Program-made: the position numbers and the translations under genes
In this document: positions 22,443 to 31,000 of the stretch, one piece after another
Position numbering within the stretch: position 1 is the first letter of the stretch
Layout of the letters: every line of letters starts with the position of its first letter
Assembly: GCA_036794395.1 (NCBI GenBank)
Contig: DAIRGS010000052.1
Location: 1 to 31,228, forward strand
DNA length: 31,228 nucleotides
Origin: DASXMX01 sp036794395
GTDB lineage: Bacteria; Planctomycetota; Phycisphaerae; Tepidisphaerales; Tepidisphaeraceae
Reading direction: 5' to 3'
Notes under the pieces: model-generated
Told to the model about the DNA's origin: nothing
The model's input: the letters and a program-made list of their open reading frames with translations, nothing else
The model's database searches: none

Positions 22443-24976
22443 AACAGCACCTCATTTGTACTCAAAAGAGCCTGTGCGTATTGCGCAGGCTTTCCGCCGG
22501 CGGCAAAGTAATCGGCGGCCAGCTTCAGTTCGGTTTCGTCCGGATCGCGCCCGAGCACCTGGTGATACATCGCCTGCACGCGCACACCTTCGGGCTGCTT
22601 CTCCACGCTCGTGGCCAGCGCGGTCGCCTGGGTCTGCATGAAGAGGCTGTTCATCACAAACAACTGCTGAAGCGGCGTGGTGGTCACCTCGCGCCCGGGG
22701 CTATGCATGGTGGCCTCGGGGAAATCGAATAGCTGTAACAGGTTGCTCAACCGGCCGCGTGCGACCCTTGCATACACCGTACGCCCGTTATTGCCGGGTT
22801 GATCGATATCGGCCGAGATCCCGGACGGCGTCAGATCGAGTGTGCCACTGGCTTCGAGAATGCAATCGCGATAAGCCTCGACATCGAGCCGGCGCGGGTT
22901 CATGCGCCAGACCAGCCGGTTGGTTGGATCCGATTGCATCGCATCGTCGCGCGGATGGCTCGCCTGGCGGTAGGTCGCGGAGAGCATAATTTCTTTATGC
23001 AGCCACTTCATTGACCAGCCGTGGGCGATGAACCGGGCGGCCAGATCATCCAGCAGTTCCGGATGCGTGGGCTTCTCGCCTTGTGCGCCAAAATCGCTTT
23101 GAGTTGCGACAAGGGGCTTGCCAAAGTGCCAACCCCAGACGCGATTGACGATCACGCGGGCCGCCAGCGAAGAACCATCACTAAAGATCTTATCGCCCAG
23201 TTCACGACGGCCTGAACCAACATGGAAAGTCGCACTATCGCTGGAGAGGACGGACAGGAATTTTCTTGGAGAAACATCACCGGGCCGAGCGACATTGCCG
23301 CCAGGCAGCACGCTCATGTCGCGTGCCTCGCCGGGCTTGATTTCGATCATCGTGAAGTCGCCATCGGTGGCATCGACATACGTCCCGGCGTCGAACACCG
23401 CCTGAAAGAACGGCGCGGTCGATCCTCCGCGACCACCACGCCGGCCGCCACCAAATCCCATTCCATTCCCAGCGGCTCCTGCAACTGCGCCCGCGGCGCC
23501 GTTCGCGCCGCGCCGCCTTGCTGGCTGCGAAGACGCGACCTGCACTCCCGGCTGCGTCGTCGGATAAGGCTGCGGCCGCCGGGCCAGCGAGGTGAGCTGG
23601 GTGTACATGTCCGGATGTTCGTCCTTGAGGAACGACATCTCGTCCATGATGCGATCGATTTCGGCAATGAACTGCCCGACCTTGACGCGAGCTTCCTTCG
23701 GCTTGCTCCCGGGTTCTCCCCGCAGCAGATTCGCAGCGTAGCTCAGGTAGAAGAGCCGCTGTTCGGCGGCCATAAACCGGGTCTCAAGCTCCGGCTCAAC
23801 TTCCTTCAGCGGACGCGGAACCTGAACAATCGAAGCAAAAATACCCTGAAGGCTGTAGTAGTCCTTGGTCGGGATCGGATCGAACTTGTGATCGTGGCAC
23901 CGCGCACAGGCTACCGTCATTCCCAAAAACCCGCGCGTCACGGTATCGATCCGCTCATCCCAATCGTCGTTGCACAGCGTGGTAATGACCTCTTTCGAGA
24001 GCCGGCCATCTTTGTGATAGACCGGCCCAATGCCCAGGAAGCCCAGCGCGACCATGTCCTGCCGGGAAGTGCCGGGCATTTCGTCGGCGGCCAGTTGCAG
24101 CTTCACGAACTGGTTGTACGGGATATCCTGATTGATCGCCTTGATGACCCAATCTCGATATCTCCAGGCAAAGGCATAAGGAGGATTAGTGGCTTCGCTG
24201 GTGGGGTTGTCCTCGGCATAACGAACGACATCGAGCCAGTAGCGCCCCCACCGCTCGCCGTAGTGATCGGATGCCAGGAGGTGATCGACGAGCTTCTCGT
24301 ACGCATCGGGAGATTCATCTTTGGCGAACGCTTCGACTTCCTCGTAGGTCGGCCGCAACCCGGTCAAATCCAGATACGCCCGCCGGACCAGAGTCCGTCG
24401 ATCCGCTTCCGGCGAAGGCTTCATCCCCGCCTCGTCCTGCTTGGCGCCGATGAACGAATCGATCTTGCCACGTGCCCAGGTTGCGTCTTTCAATTTCGGC
24501 GCGGGCTGTTCATTGGCCGGCTGAAACGCCCACCACTTCCGCCCCGTCGCCAGATCCATCCCGCGCTTCTCGGCGACCGCCCCGCCGGCCCCGGCTGCCG
24601 GGGCTTCTCGCGGGTCGGGTGCGCCCATTTTGACCCATTGCTCAAACCACTGAATCTGCTGAGGGGTCAACTGCTTCTTCGGCGGCATCTTCAGATCGGG
24701 ATCGGTCCATTTGAGCGCCTCGATCAGCCGGCTCTTCTCCGGCGCCCCGGCCACCACAATCTTCCCACCCGCGCCGCCCTTGGTCATCCCCTGTTTCGTA
24801 TCCAGGAACAAGTGACCCTTCACCTTTTCCGATTGCGCAGAGTGACATTTATAACACTGCTCGACCAGCAATGGCCGGATGTGTTGTTCAAACACCACCA
24901 GCCCCTCGGGCGAGTCCGCCCCACGAGCCGGTGCCGCACCCAGAAATCCGATGATTAGAGCAAGAAAGCACCGCAT
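22433..24976 (-). CDS. Planctomycete cytochrome c / DUF1549 / DUF1553 protein
   Basis: An 847-residue exported protein. Order: signal peptide (about 1-20), planctomycete cytochrome c domain with heme motif CYKCH (41-45) and a distal MPPKKQ (candidate Met ligand), DUF1549 (about 165-380: KIDSFIGAKQDEAGMKPSPE, RRAYLDLTGLRPTYEEVEAF, YGERWGRYWLDVVRYAED), a second CxxCH in VACARCHDHKFDPIPTKDYY, then DUF1553 (about 590-830: SLAARVIVNRVWGWHFGKPL, GWSMKWLHKEIMLSATYRQA). An Ala/Gly/Arg-rich low-complexity insert lies between the two large domains. The family is abundant in planctomycetes and is suspected to take part in periplasmic polysaccharide or redox chemistry. Confidence 0.95.
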   Translation of the reverse strand: MRCFLALIIGFLGAAPARGADSPEGLVVFEQHIRPLLVEQCYKCHSAQSEKVKGHLFLDTKQGMTKGGAGGKIVVAGAPEKSRLIEALKWTDPDLKMPPKKQLTPQQIQWFEQWVKMGAPDPREAPAAGAGGAVAEKRGMDLATGRKWWAFQPANEQPAPKLKDATWARGKIDSFIGAKQDEAGMKPSPEADRRTLVRRAYLDLTGLRPTYEEVEAFAKDESPDAYEKLVDHLLASDHYGERWGRYWLDVVRYAEDNPTSEATNPPYAFAWRYRDWVIKAINQDIPYNQFVKLQLAADEMPGTSRQDMVALGFLGIGPVYHKDGRLSKEVITTLCNDDWDERIDTVTRGFLGMTVACARCHDHKFDPIPTKDYYSLQGIFASIVQVPRPLKEVEPELETRFMAAEQRLFYLSYAANLLRGEPGSKPKEARVKVGQFIAEIDRIMDEMSFLKDEHPDMYTQLTSLARRPQPYPTTQPGVQVASSQPARRRGANGAAGAVAGAAGNGMGFGGGRRGGRGGSTAPFFQAVFDAGTYVDATDGDFTMIEIKPGEARDMSVLPGGNVARPGDVSPRKFLSVLSSDSATFHVGSGRRELGDKIFSDGSSLAARVIVNRVWGWHFGKPLVATQSDFGAQGEKPTHPELLDDLAARFIAHGWSMKWLHKEIMLSATYRQASHPRDDAMQSDPTNRLVWRMNPRRLDVEAYRDCILEASGTLDLTPSGISADIDQPGNNGRTVYARVARGRLSNLLQLFDFPEATMHSPGREVTTTPLQQLFVMNSLFMQTQATALATSVEKQPEGVRVQAMYHQVLGRDPDETELKLAADYFAAGGKPAQYAQALLSTNEVLFWP

Positions 24977-25162
24977 TAGTACCTATTATCACGCAGTTGC
25001 AGCCCCGTTGCCCCGTTCCGATTCATCGTTGGAGAATGCCTCAGGCCTGAATCCGCGAACCTTCAAAACGCCTGTAGACATTATCGATTCCGTACTGGAC
25101 ATGGTATTGATCATCATGGAGAATTCCACGGCGACATTGCTCTCAAATCTGGGGTAGATGCC

Positions 25163-27904
25163 ATGTCTGCAACACCAAAAACACCTGGCGACCCGCCGAT
25201 TGCGGAAACCGTCGCCGAGCAACCGCACCTTCGCGTCGCGCACCCAGTACCCGAATCCATTGGCCCCTATCGCGTGATTGAAATCATTGGCGAGGGCGGA
25301 ATGGGCGTGGTTTACAAAGCCGAGCAGCGCGAGCCTGTTCGAAGGGTTGTGGCCCTGAAGATCATCAAGCTTGGGATGGACACGAAGGAAGTCCTCGCCC
25401 GGTTCGACGCCGAGCGGCAGGCGCTGGCGCTGATGTCGCATCCGAACGTGGCCAAGGTATTTGAAGCGGGCTTTACCGGGTCCGGCGGCCCGTACTTCGC
25501 CATGGAATATGTGCCGGGCGTATCCATCACCGCCTATTGCGACACTCAGAAACTCACCACCCGCGAGCGACTGGAATTGTTTATCCCGGTTTGCCAGGCC
25601 ATCCAGCACGCCCATCAGAAAGGCATCATTCACCGCGACCTCAAGCCCGGCAACATTCTCATCACCCTCTTCGACGGAAAACCTGTCCCAAAGGTCATCG
25701 ACTTCGGCGTCGCCAAAGCCACCAGCATTCAACTCACGCAGAAAACGCTCTTCACCCAGAGCGGCACCGTCATCGGCACGCTCGAATACATGTCCCCCGA
25801 GCAGGCAACCAGCAGCGGGCTGGATGTGGATACGCGAACCGATGTTTATTCGCTGGGGGTGATTCTGTATCAGCTGTTGACGGGATCGCTGCCGTTCGAG
25901 CCAGAAACGCTGCGCAAGGTGAGCATGGAGATGGTCGCCCATATTATTCAGAACACCGACCCGCCCAAGCCGAGCCAACGCCTGACCGGCTCCCGGCTAT
26001 CGAACAACAAGCAGAGTAAGCTCCCCGACACTGCGGAGATCGCCCGCCGGCACCGCACGGATGTGAATACGCTCCGTCGGGAACTTCAGGGGGATTTGGA
26101 TTGGATTGTGCTCAAGGCGATGGAGAAGGATCGAACGCGGCGATACGAATCGGCCAGTGCGTTCGCGGCAGACATCCAGCGTCACCTCAGCGACGAACCA
26201 GTGGAAGCCAGGCCTCCGAGCACGCTTTATCGCGTTGAGAAATTCGTGACCCGACATCGTTTTGGGGTCTTCGCCGCGGTGGCGATCTTTGCGGCGTTGA
26301 ACGCGGGTTTGGCGGCAGCAACCTATGGGTTGGTGAAGGCGAAAAAAGCTACCGCGAATGCAGTTTCGGCCCTGCAAAGAGCGAACGAACAGACGGCGAT
26401 CGCTCAACAGAAAGAGAAGGAAGCAAAAGAATCCACGGCTCGTGCCGAACAGTTCAGTAGTTTCAGTCAAGACCTTCTCAGCAGCATCGCATCGCAAACG
26501 ACCCGAAAGTTTGATGTACAGATCCTCGACGACGTTGCGCACGACATTGACCGGACTGCGTCTGTGGGCGACCCGTTGGATGAATGCCGCCTGCGAATTC
26601 AGCTCGCTCGGCGCTACGTCGCACTCGGTTTTCATAGGCGAGCTATTGCCCAGTTCGCCTCAGCGCTCAATTCAAACTATCGGGCTAAGACCAAAGGCAC
26701 CGAATTGCTTTCGAACTTAAACGAATTCGCGGACGCCTTGATGGTTGATGGAAAGATCGCGGAGGCCGAAAAACTTGTTCGCGAGGCACTTGCCACGTTA
26801 CCTTCGGGCGACCAGACAGATGCGGCAACAGCCTTCACCTTGGACCTCCTCGGAAGCATTGAGGCCGCGAGCGACCGCTGGCAAGATGCCGAATTGCACC
26901 TCAATCGCGCTGCCGCGATCCGTGGCAACATGAAGGCCAATCGATCAGCAACTGAACGTCGAAGTGGTGACACTCTAGCGCACCAGGGCGCTCTTTTGCT
27001 TCACAAGAACGATCCTGAAGGCCGCAATCTCATAGAACAAGCGTTCCAGGAATATACGAGGAATTATTCCGGGGCGAACCGCGGAATCGTAGGACCCATG
27101 CGCCGCATGGCCCGCGATGCGATGCGGCAACTCGATTGGGCGTCCGCGCGCCGTTTCCTCGATCAAGCGCAACCCAAGCGAAACGCAGATCCAGGCTTTT
27201 TGCAGGATCTCATCGAAGTTCAAAATGGACTACTTCAATCCAGACCCGACGATCCGGAATTGCTTGTTGACCGTGCAATTTACTTTGCCCGCCTGGGGCA
27301 ATTCAAAGAAGCGGCGAAGGATTACGCGAGGATTCTCCAGCTAAGGCCCGATGATGCCGACGCAACGTTCCGATATCTGACGCTCCTCCAAGCGATCGAT
27401 ATCGATCGATATCGAGTTGAAAGACATAAAGCTCTACAACGATTCGGGCACCTTAATGATGCCGAACTCATGCTTCAGATAGCCAAGAGTTCCCTCGCAT
27501 CTCCAATCGAGGGCGACGATCTTCAAACCGCTTGCGAACTGGCCCGTCGAGCCGCTGCGCTAAATCCGATGGAGCCTTTCCATATACAGGGCATGGGAAT
27601 GGCGGAATTGCGCGACCGAAGCTTCGTCGGGGCCATTAACTTCTTCGCAAAAAGTCATGACGCGTCAAACTTCTACCGCAATGCACTCAACGATTTTTAC
27701 GCCGCGATGGCTTGGATGCTGCTTGATGATCGCGTTCGCGCACAAGCGGCCTTTCGCGCCGCATCGCGTGCATGGGACGTTTCGGCGCCGGTGCCAGGCG
27801 TGGACGACCTGAGACAATTCCGCGAGTATCTTCTCTGCACGCTCGCCCGAGAGGAGGCACGCGGCCTAATCGCTCCAGGCGACGAGCGACCTTTTTTCAA
27901 ATGA
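25163..27904 (+). CDS. Membrane Ser/Thr protein kinase with C-terminal TPR-like domain
   Basis: A 913-residue Hanks-type kinase. Kinase domain about 34-345: glycine loop GEGGMGVV (43-50), Lys66 in VALK, HRDLKPGN (Asp159), DFG (180-182), and GTLEYMSPEQA. An insertion near 275-310 (rich in Asn, Lys, Arg) is common in planctomycete kinases. One membrane helix at about 367-389, then a coiled-coil stretch (394-440, Ala/Lys/Glu/Gln-rich). The remaining 480 residues contain TPR-like helices, for example DDPELLVDRAIYFARLGQFK and EAAKDYARILQLRPDDADAT, probably outside the membrane. All catalytic residues are present, so it should be active. The tail has lower GC than the kinase part. Two small paralogues follow on the same strand. 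Confidence 0.96.
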   Translation: MSATPKTPGDPPIAETVAEQPHLRVAHPVPESIGPYRVIEIIGEGGMGVVYKAEQREPVRRVVALKIIKLGMDTKEVLARFDAERQALALMSHPNVAKVFEAGFTGSGGPYFAMEYVPGVSITAYCDTQKLTTRERLELFIPVCQAIQHAHQKGIIHRDLKPGNILITLFDGKPVPKVIDFGVAKATSIQLTQKTLFTQSGTVIGTLEYMSPEQATSSGLDVDTRTDVYSLGVILYQLLTGSLPFEPETLRKVSMEMVAHIIQNTDPPKPSQRLTGSRLSNNKQSKLPDTAEIARRHRTDVNTLRRELQGDLDWIVLKAMEKDRTRRYESASAFAADIQRHLSDEPVEARPPSTLYRVEKFVTRHRFGVFAAVAIFAALNAGLAAATYGLVKAKKATANAVSALQRANEQTAIAQQKEKEAKESTARAEQFSSFSQDLLSSIASQTTRKFDVQILDDVAHDIDRTASVGDPLDECRLRIQLARRYVALGFHRRAIAQFASALNSNYRAKTKGTELLSNLNEFADALMVDGKIAEAEKLVREALATLPSGDQTDAATAFTLDLLGSIEAASDRWQDAELHLNRAAAIRGNMKANRSATERRSGDTLAHQGALLLHKNDPEGRNLIEQAFQEYTRNYSGANRGIVGPMRRMARDAMRQLDWASARRFLDQAQPKRNADPGFLQDLIEVQNGLLQSRPDDPELLVDRAIYFARLGQFKEAAKDYARILQLRPDDADATFRYLTLLQAIDIDRYRVERHKALQRFGHLNDAELMLQIAKSSLASPIEGDDLQTACELARRAAALNPMEPFHIQGMGMAELRDRSFVGAINFFAKSHDASNFYRNALNDFYAAMAWMLLDDRVRAQAAFRAASRAWDVSAPVPGVDDLRQFREYLLCTLAREEARGLIAPGDERPFFK

Positions 27905-28047
27905 CAAATTAGCGCCTCACAGATTCTTGTTGCCGCCTAGCACGCGTCTGTGTATTGTGTCGCATTACCGATTGCGATTTAAGGTGTAAGGCAATTCATG
28001 TCCATATTTAGCGGTCGAGAAATAGACGCGACATCTTCGGAGTTAAG

Positions 28048-28422
28048 ATGCCCGATTATGCACCATGGTACTGGGATTGGTGGGATGACGGAAGAGATCA
28101 CGAGGGCCGCCGACGCCGCGACAAGCAGCGGTGTGAAAAAGAGAAGAGCCGCGCGGTTGCAAAACCTGCACAGGACGTCGGCAAGGAATGGGTTGAATTC
28201 GTCCAGTCCGAATTTAATCTCAAGAATGGCAAATTTGAACGCGATCCTGCGGCGGATGCAGTTCACTTTTGGGTCCGTTGCAAAGACTGCGGCTGTAAAA
28301 AACAACGCGTGTGCGATCTCATCAACGTCATGGTACTTTTACCCAGCGGGAAGTATGTGAATGACGTTAAATGCGCCTGTATAGATAAAAAACAGGTTAC
28401 GACAACTCGTCAGGCAGAATGA
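28048..28422 (+). CDS. DYAPWYWDW-motif Cys-rich protein, paralogue 1 (unrecognised family)
   Basis: A 124-residue protein that I do not recognise. It starts with P-DYAPWYWDW (residues 3-11), very rich in aromatic residues, then a charged linker rich in Arg, Lys, Asp and Glu (12-70). The C-terminal core (74-111) reads FWVRCKDCGCKKQRVC, then VMVLLPSGKYVNDVKCAC. Six cysteines are at 78, 81, 83, 89, 109 and 111; four (78, 83, 89, 111) match the next gene. No signal peptide, so it is probably cytoplasmic. Zinc binding or a structural disulfide core is possible (inference). GGAG precedes the ATG. The next gene begins 12 bases after its stop. Confidence 0.8.
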   Translation: MPDYAPWYWDWWDDGRDHEGRRRRDKQRCEKEKSRAVAKPAQDVGKEWVEFVQSEFNLKNGKFERDPAADAVHFWVRCKDCGCKKQRVCDLINVMVLLPSGKYVNDVKCACIDKKQVTTTRQAE

Positions 28423-28434
28423 AAGGGAATTGGT

Positions 28435-28836
28435 ATGGCCGATTACGCGCCATGGTATTGGGATTGGGACGACAATGGCAACCTTGGCGGTAAGGCGGCA
28501 AAGCCTCACGGCCCTCAACCGTGCGCCAAAGATTTTCAGCCCGACCGCGGATTGAATCAGGCGCCTCCAAAGGGTAATGGTCTTCCATGGACAAAGTTCG
28601 AACAGATGGAGTGGATTGACCCAGACATGCAAACGTCCGCGCCCAACTGTAAACCGGTCGTTTACTGGGTTCGTTGCAAAAGTAACCAGTGCAAGAAGCC
28701 ATTCAGTTGCATACGCACGGATATTATGGTGCGGCTACCTAACGACAACTATGTCAACGACATCAAGTTTGTGTGCAAGAAAAGCATGACGAACGCATTA
28801 GATGTTAAAAAGGATGATGGCAAATCCAAGAAGTGA
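28435..28836 (+). CDS. DYAPWYWDW-motif Cys-rich protein, paralogue 2 (unrecognised family)
   Basis: A 133-residue paralogue of the preceding protein. Residues 3-11 are identical (DYAPWYWDW), although three codons differ silently. A Gly/Pro-rich linker (12-70) differs from its neighbour. The core YWVRCKSNQCKKPFSC, then IMVRLPNDNYVNDIKFVC aligns without gaps: four shared cysteines at 81, 86, 92 and 114 (C-x4-C-x5-C-x21-C). The C-terminus is Lys-rich. AAGGGA precedes the ATG. No signal peptide or membrane helix. Tandem duplication is old enough for the linkers to diverge, so both ends appear to be under selection. The function is unknown. Confidence 0.8.
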   Translation: MADYAPWYWDWDDNGNLGGKAAKPHGPQPCAKDFQPDRGLNQAPPKGNGLPWTKFEQMEWIDPDMQTSAPNCKPVVYWVRCKSNQCKKPFSCIRTDIMVRLPNDNYVNDIKFVCKKSMTNALDVKKDDGKSKK

Positions 28837-28913
28837 TTCGGAACCATATTTTTTCGCAATTCAAAGGTTGAAAACTCATGCAGATATGACTTCCCACTGC
28901 GTTCTCTCACATA

Positions 28914-29798
28914 TCAACGATAAAGCTCGCGAAGATAATTGAAGCATTTTTGTTCAAGTAGAAATCCCGGTATCACCTGATTCGGCTTCCCCCCTTTCCA
29001 CTTCTCCCCGTGCCGGTGCTGGAACATTCGCTGGCCGCGTAGATCGTGTTGGCATGCGGTACCATCTAGCCGTTCTATGGGCGTTTTCACCATCGCGTAG
29101 TCCTGTCCGGTCATCCGCCACGCCATGTGGAACGTATCGCGGTCGCCGCGGGTGAAGCGATAGTAGAAGTCGCTGTTCTCGTTCATGTGCATTGCCAAGT
29201 TCAGGGCTCGCCAGCAACGCGATTTGTTGATCACCATCTGCCCGCTTTCGAAATCCGCCTCGTCCCGATATTCAACCCGGCAGATCTTCCAGATCGGATG
29301 GTCGGGCTCTATAGGATGGTAGCACGGCCAAAAAATGGCCCCGTGCTCCTTATATTCCTTCGACGTGAACAGCGACTCTGGGTTCAGGACCGGCACGTTA
29401 TCCGCATCCAGAAAGAGCACCTCCTCAAACCGGCTGTGCAGGATCGCGTAGGGCTTGAGTTCCCACCCCTTGAGGATTCGGGCCGGGTGACGCTTGCGGA
29501 CGGCCGCGGCGTTGACGCAACGGACGTCCAGCGGCTTGACCAGTTTCCGCATGAGAGGGGTGATTTCCCGCGAATTGAGCGACCACATTTCGATCGGTAA
29601 TTTACAGCCGACATGGCGAAGCATGTTGATGCACACCCACGCGCAGGGAAAGTATTTTGGCCCTCCGGCACACATCACCACTCCGCGCCCCTCGAAACGC
29701 TGCGGAGGATATTCGTCAATGGTTTCGATGAACCGCCTCGCCGCCCCGAACGCCGTCTGCCTTGTCAGTTTTTTTGATCTGGCCACGGGCAGCTCCAT
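28914..29798 (-). CDS. Glycosyltransferase, Mnn1/Mnn2-like (GT71-type)
   Basis: A 294-residue cytoplasmic or membrane-associated protein resembling the alpha-mannosyltransferase family of fungal Mnn1/Mnn2 (GT71). Motifs: GVVMCAGGPKYFPCAWVCIN near the N-terminus, LKGWELKPYAILHSRFEEVL, the metal-binding FLDADNVPVLNPESLF (Asp131-Ala-Asp133-Asn), FESGQMVINKSRC (ESGQ 184-187) and GDRDTFHMAWR (218-228). The donor is probably a nucleotide sugar; the acceptor is unknown. No signal peptide. Its start overlaps the stop of the sulfotransferase-like gene by one base (TAATG), so the two are coupled. GT71-like members also occur in bacteria with surface-glycan genes (family knowledge, moderate certainty). 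Confidence 0.8.
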   Translation of the reverse strand: MELPVARSKKLTRQTAFGAARRFIETIDEYPPQRFEGRGVVMCAGGPKYFPCAWVCINMLRHVGCKLPIEMWSLNSREITPLMRKLVKPLDVRCVNAAAVRKRHPARILKGWELKPYAILHSRFEEVLFLDADNVPVLNPESLFTSKEYKEHGAIFWPCYHPIEPDHPIWKICRVEYRDEADFESGQMVINKSRCWRALNLAMHMNENSDFYYRFTRGDRDTFHMAWRMTGQDYAMVKTPIERLDGTACQHDLRGQRMFQHRHGEKWKGGKPNQVIPGFLLEQKCFNYLRELYR

Positions 29799-30478
29799 TA
29801 GACCGGCACTCGCTCAGCGTACCCAAAATGTGACACAACTCGTCTGTCCAGTCTTTCGCGCACAAAATCCAACAGGTGTTCCGAATATTCCGCGAGATAT
29901 TCTCGATTGAGGAAGTAGTTTCGTTCAACAGGTTGGTTCCCCGGCACCACATCAACCCGCTTTCGAATCCTTCGAAGACTTTCGCCCCGCCGTTTCAGTT
30001 CCAATGCGCGTTCCATGTTTTCGAGAATCGGAATTTGATCTTGCAACTGATCTTCATGTCTCACCACGGCAGCACGTTCGGAGCCGAGCGCCTTCCACCA
30101 GTGCTTGTTCATCCGATTCCACCGGTCCACCGGGTTCTCAAATTCATAGCATGATCGGGTCACAAATTGCTCGAATGTCTGGGAAGGGTTCTTGCGAAAC
30201 TGCTCGGGCACACTTGGGTCCCTCGCTACCGCCTTCTGAAAATACCGGTAACACGAACCCAGCCAGGCGTAGGGGTCCCGCACGCACAGTATAAATCGCA
30301 CCGCCTGCCCTTCCCACACCAACCCCGGCTGCCTCACCGGACCATGCTTCCACTCCGTCCATGGCTCCAGCGATTGAACGTGAAAGTTCCGCTCCAGCAG
30401 CGCCGCCATCAGGTTGGTGCCGGTTCGCTGGAGACCGAACACCTTAAAGCCGATTCGGCGCGTCACATTGGCTCGCAT
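29798..30478 (-). CDS. Sulfotransferase-like P-loop protein
   Basis: A 226-residue protein with a P-loop near the N-terminus, GFKVFGLQRTGTNLM (residues 10-24), like the 5'-phosphosulfate-binding loop of sulfotransferases. The block AVRFILCVRDPYAWLGSCYR resembles the 3'-phosphate-binding region with its Arg-Asp-Pro. The rest is basic and aromatic, without membrane helices. It may transfer sulfate from PAPS to a glycan made by the coupled glycosyltransferase (inference). ATG 30478 is chosen since GAGGA lies 6 bases upstream and the longer frame from 30559 adds a non-conserved leader. It precedes the glycosyltransferase gene with a TAATG overlap. Confidence 0.8.
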   Translation of the reverse strand: MRANVTRRIGFKVFGLQRTGTNLMAALLERNFHVQSLEPWTEWKHGPVRQPGLVWEGQAVRFILCVRDPYAWLGSCYRYFQKAVARDPSVPEQFRKNPSQTFEQFVTRSCYEFENPVDRWNRMNKHWWKALGSERAAVVRHEDQLQDQIPILENMERALELKRRGESLRRIRKRVDVVPGNQPVERNYFLNREYLAEYSEHLLDFVRERLDRRVVSHFGYAERVPV

Positions 30479-30619
30479 ACATTCCTCACAAGCAGGACTT
30501 CCGACGAAACCGCCCCGTTGCCGATTGTTTGCCCGGCTGCTTCCCCAGCGCTTGAGCATTTGGCCAGTATGCGAGGCTCGCGTGCTGACGCCTGCGAAGA
30601 CTACACCCCCTACTAAAGT

Positions 30620-31000
30620 CTATTTACCGGCTCCTTCCCTGATTTTTTGTAGGGTGGAATCCCAGAGATAGCCCAGAAGAACCGCCTGATACGGTTCGGT
30701 CACGTCTTTGTTGAGAGCCTTGGCGGCGACAAGCAGAAGAGGAGCGAGAATCGCGGCAGCCGCAGCAAACTTCAATATCGGCTTGATGAAAGTGGCAAAT
30801 GACTCGAACCGATACCCTCTTCGCATCAGCACTGACTTCACGGGAGGCGCTAGCTCCACCAACCATCGAAGCGCCCAGGGGACCATTACACTCATCAGAA
30901 TCCCAGCAACGACCAAAAGGTATGCCTTCCAAAATGGTAGCGGCATGGCCATGCCCTCGTTGAAAAAACGGCCCACAGTCCCCACCACGTTGTTCTCCAC
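30620..31000 (-). CDS. Small two-helix membrane protein of unknown function
   Basis: A 126-residue protein not recognised. Hydrophobic segments at about 24-46 (FWKAYLLVVAGILMSVMVPW) and 72-92 (ILKFAAAAAILAPLLLVAAK) with a basic loop between (KSVLMRRGYRFESF). It lies upstream of the sulfotransferase-like and glycosyltransferase genes on the same strand, about 140 bases away. The coding call rests on length, amphipathic layout and a plausible start; the role is unknown. Confidence 0.6.
   Translation of the reverse strand: MENNVVGTVGRFFNEGMAMPLPFWKAYLLVVAGILMSVMVPWALRWLVELAPPVKSVLMRRGYRFESFATFIKPILKFAAAAAILAPLLLVAAKALNKDVTEPYQAVLLGYLWDSTLQKIREGAGK

Noticed and set aside
23222..24958. 578-residue plus-strand reading frame
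   Set aside because: Antisense to the cytochrome c/DUF1549/DUF1553 gene; Arg/Gly-rich shadow with no domain.
24977..25162. Short plus-strand frame ending just before the kinase start
   Set aside because: It begins inside the divergent gene on the wrong strand, has no ribosome-binding site and no recognisable product.
24989..25978. 329-residue minus-strand reading frame
   Set aside because: Antisense to the start of the kinase gene, whose glycine loop and HRD motif are clear; no domain is visible in it.
27391..27416. GATCGATATC tandem repeat inside the kinase gene
   Set aside because: It encodes a plausible AIDIDRY stretch in frame and is short; most likely chance.
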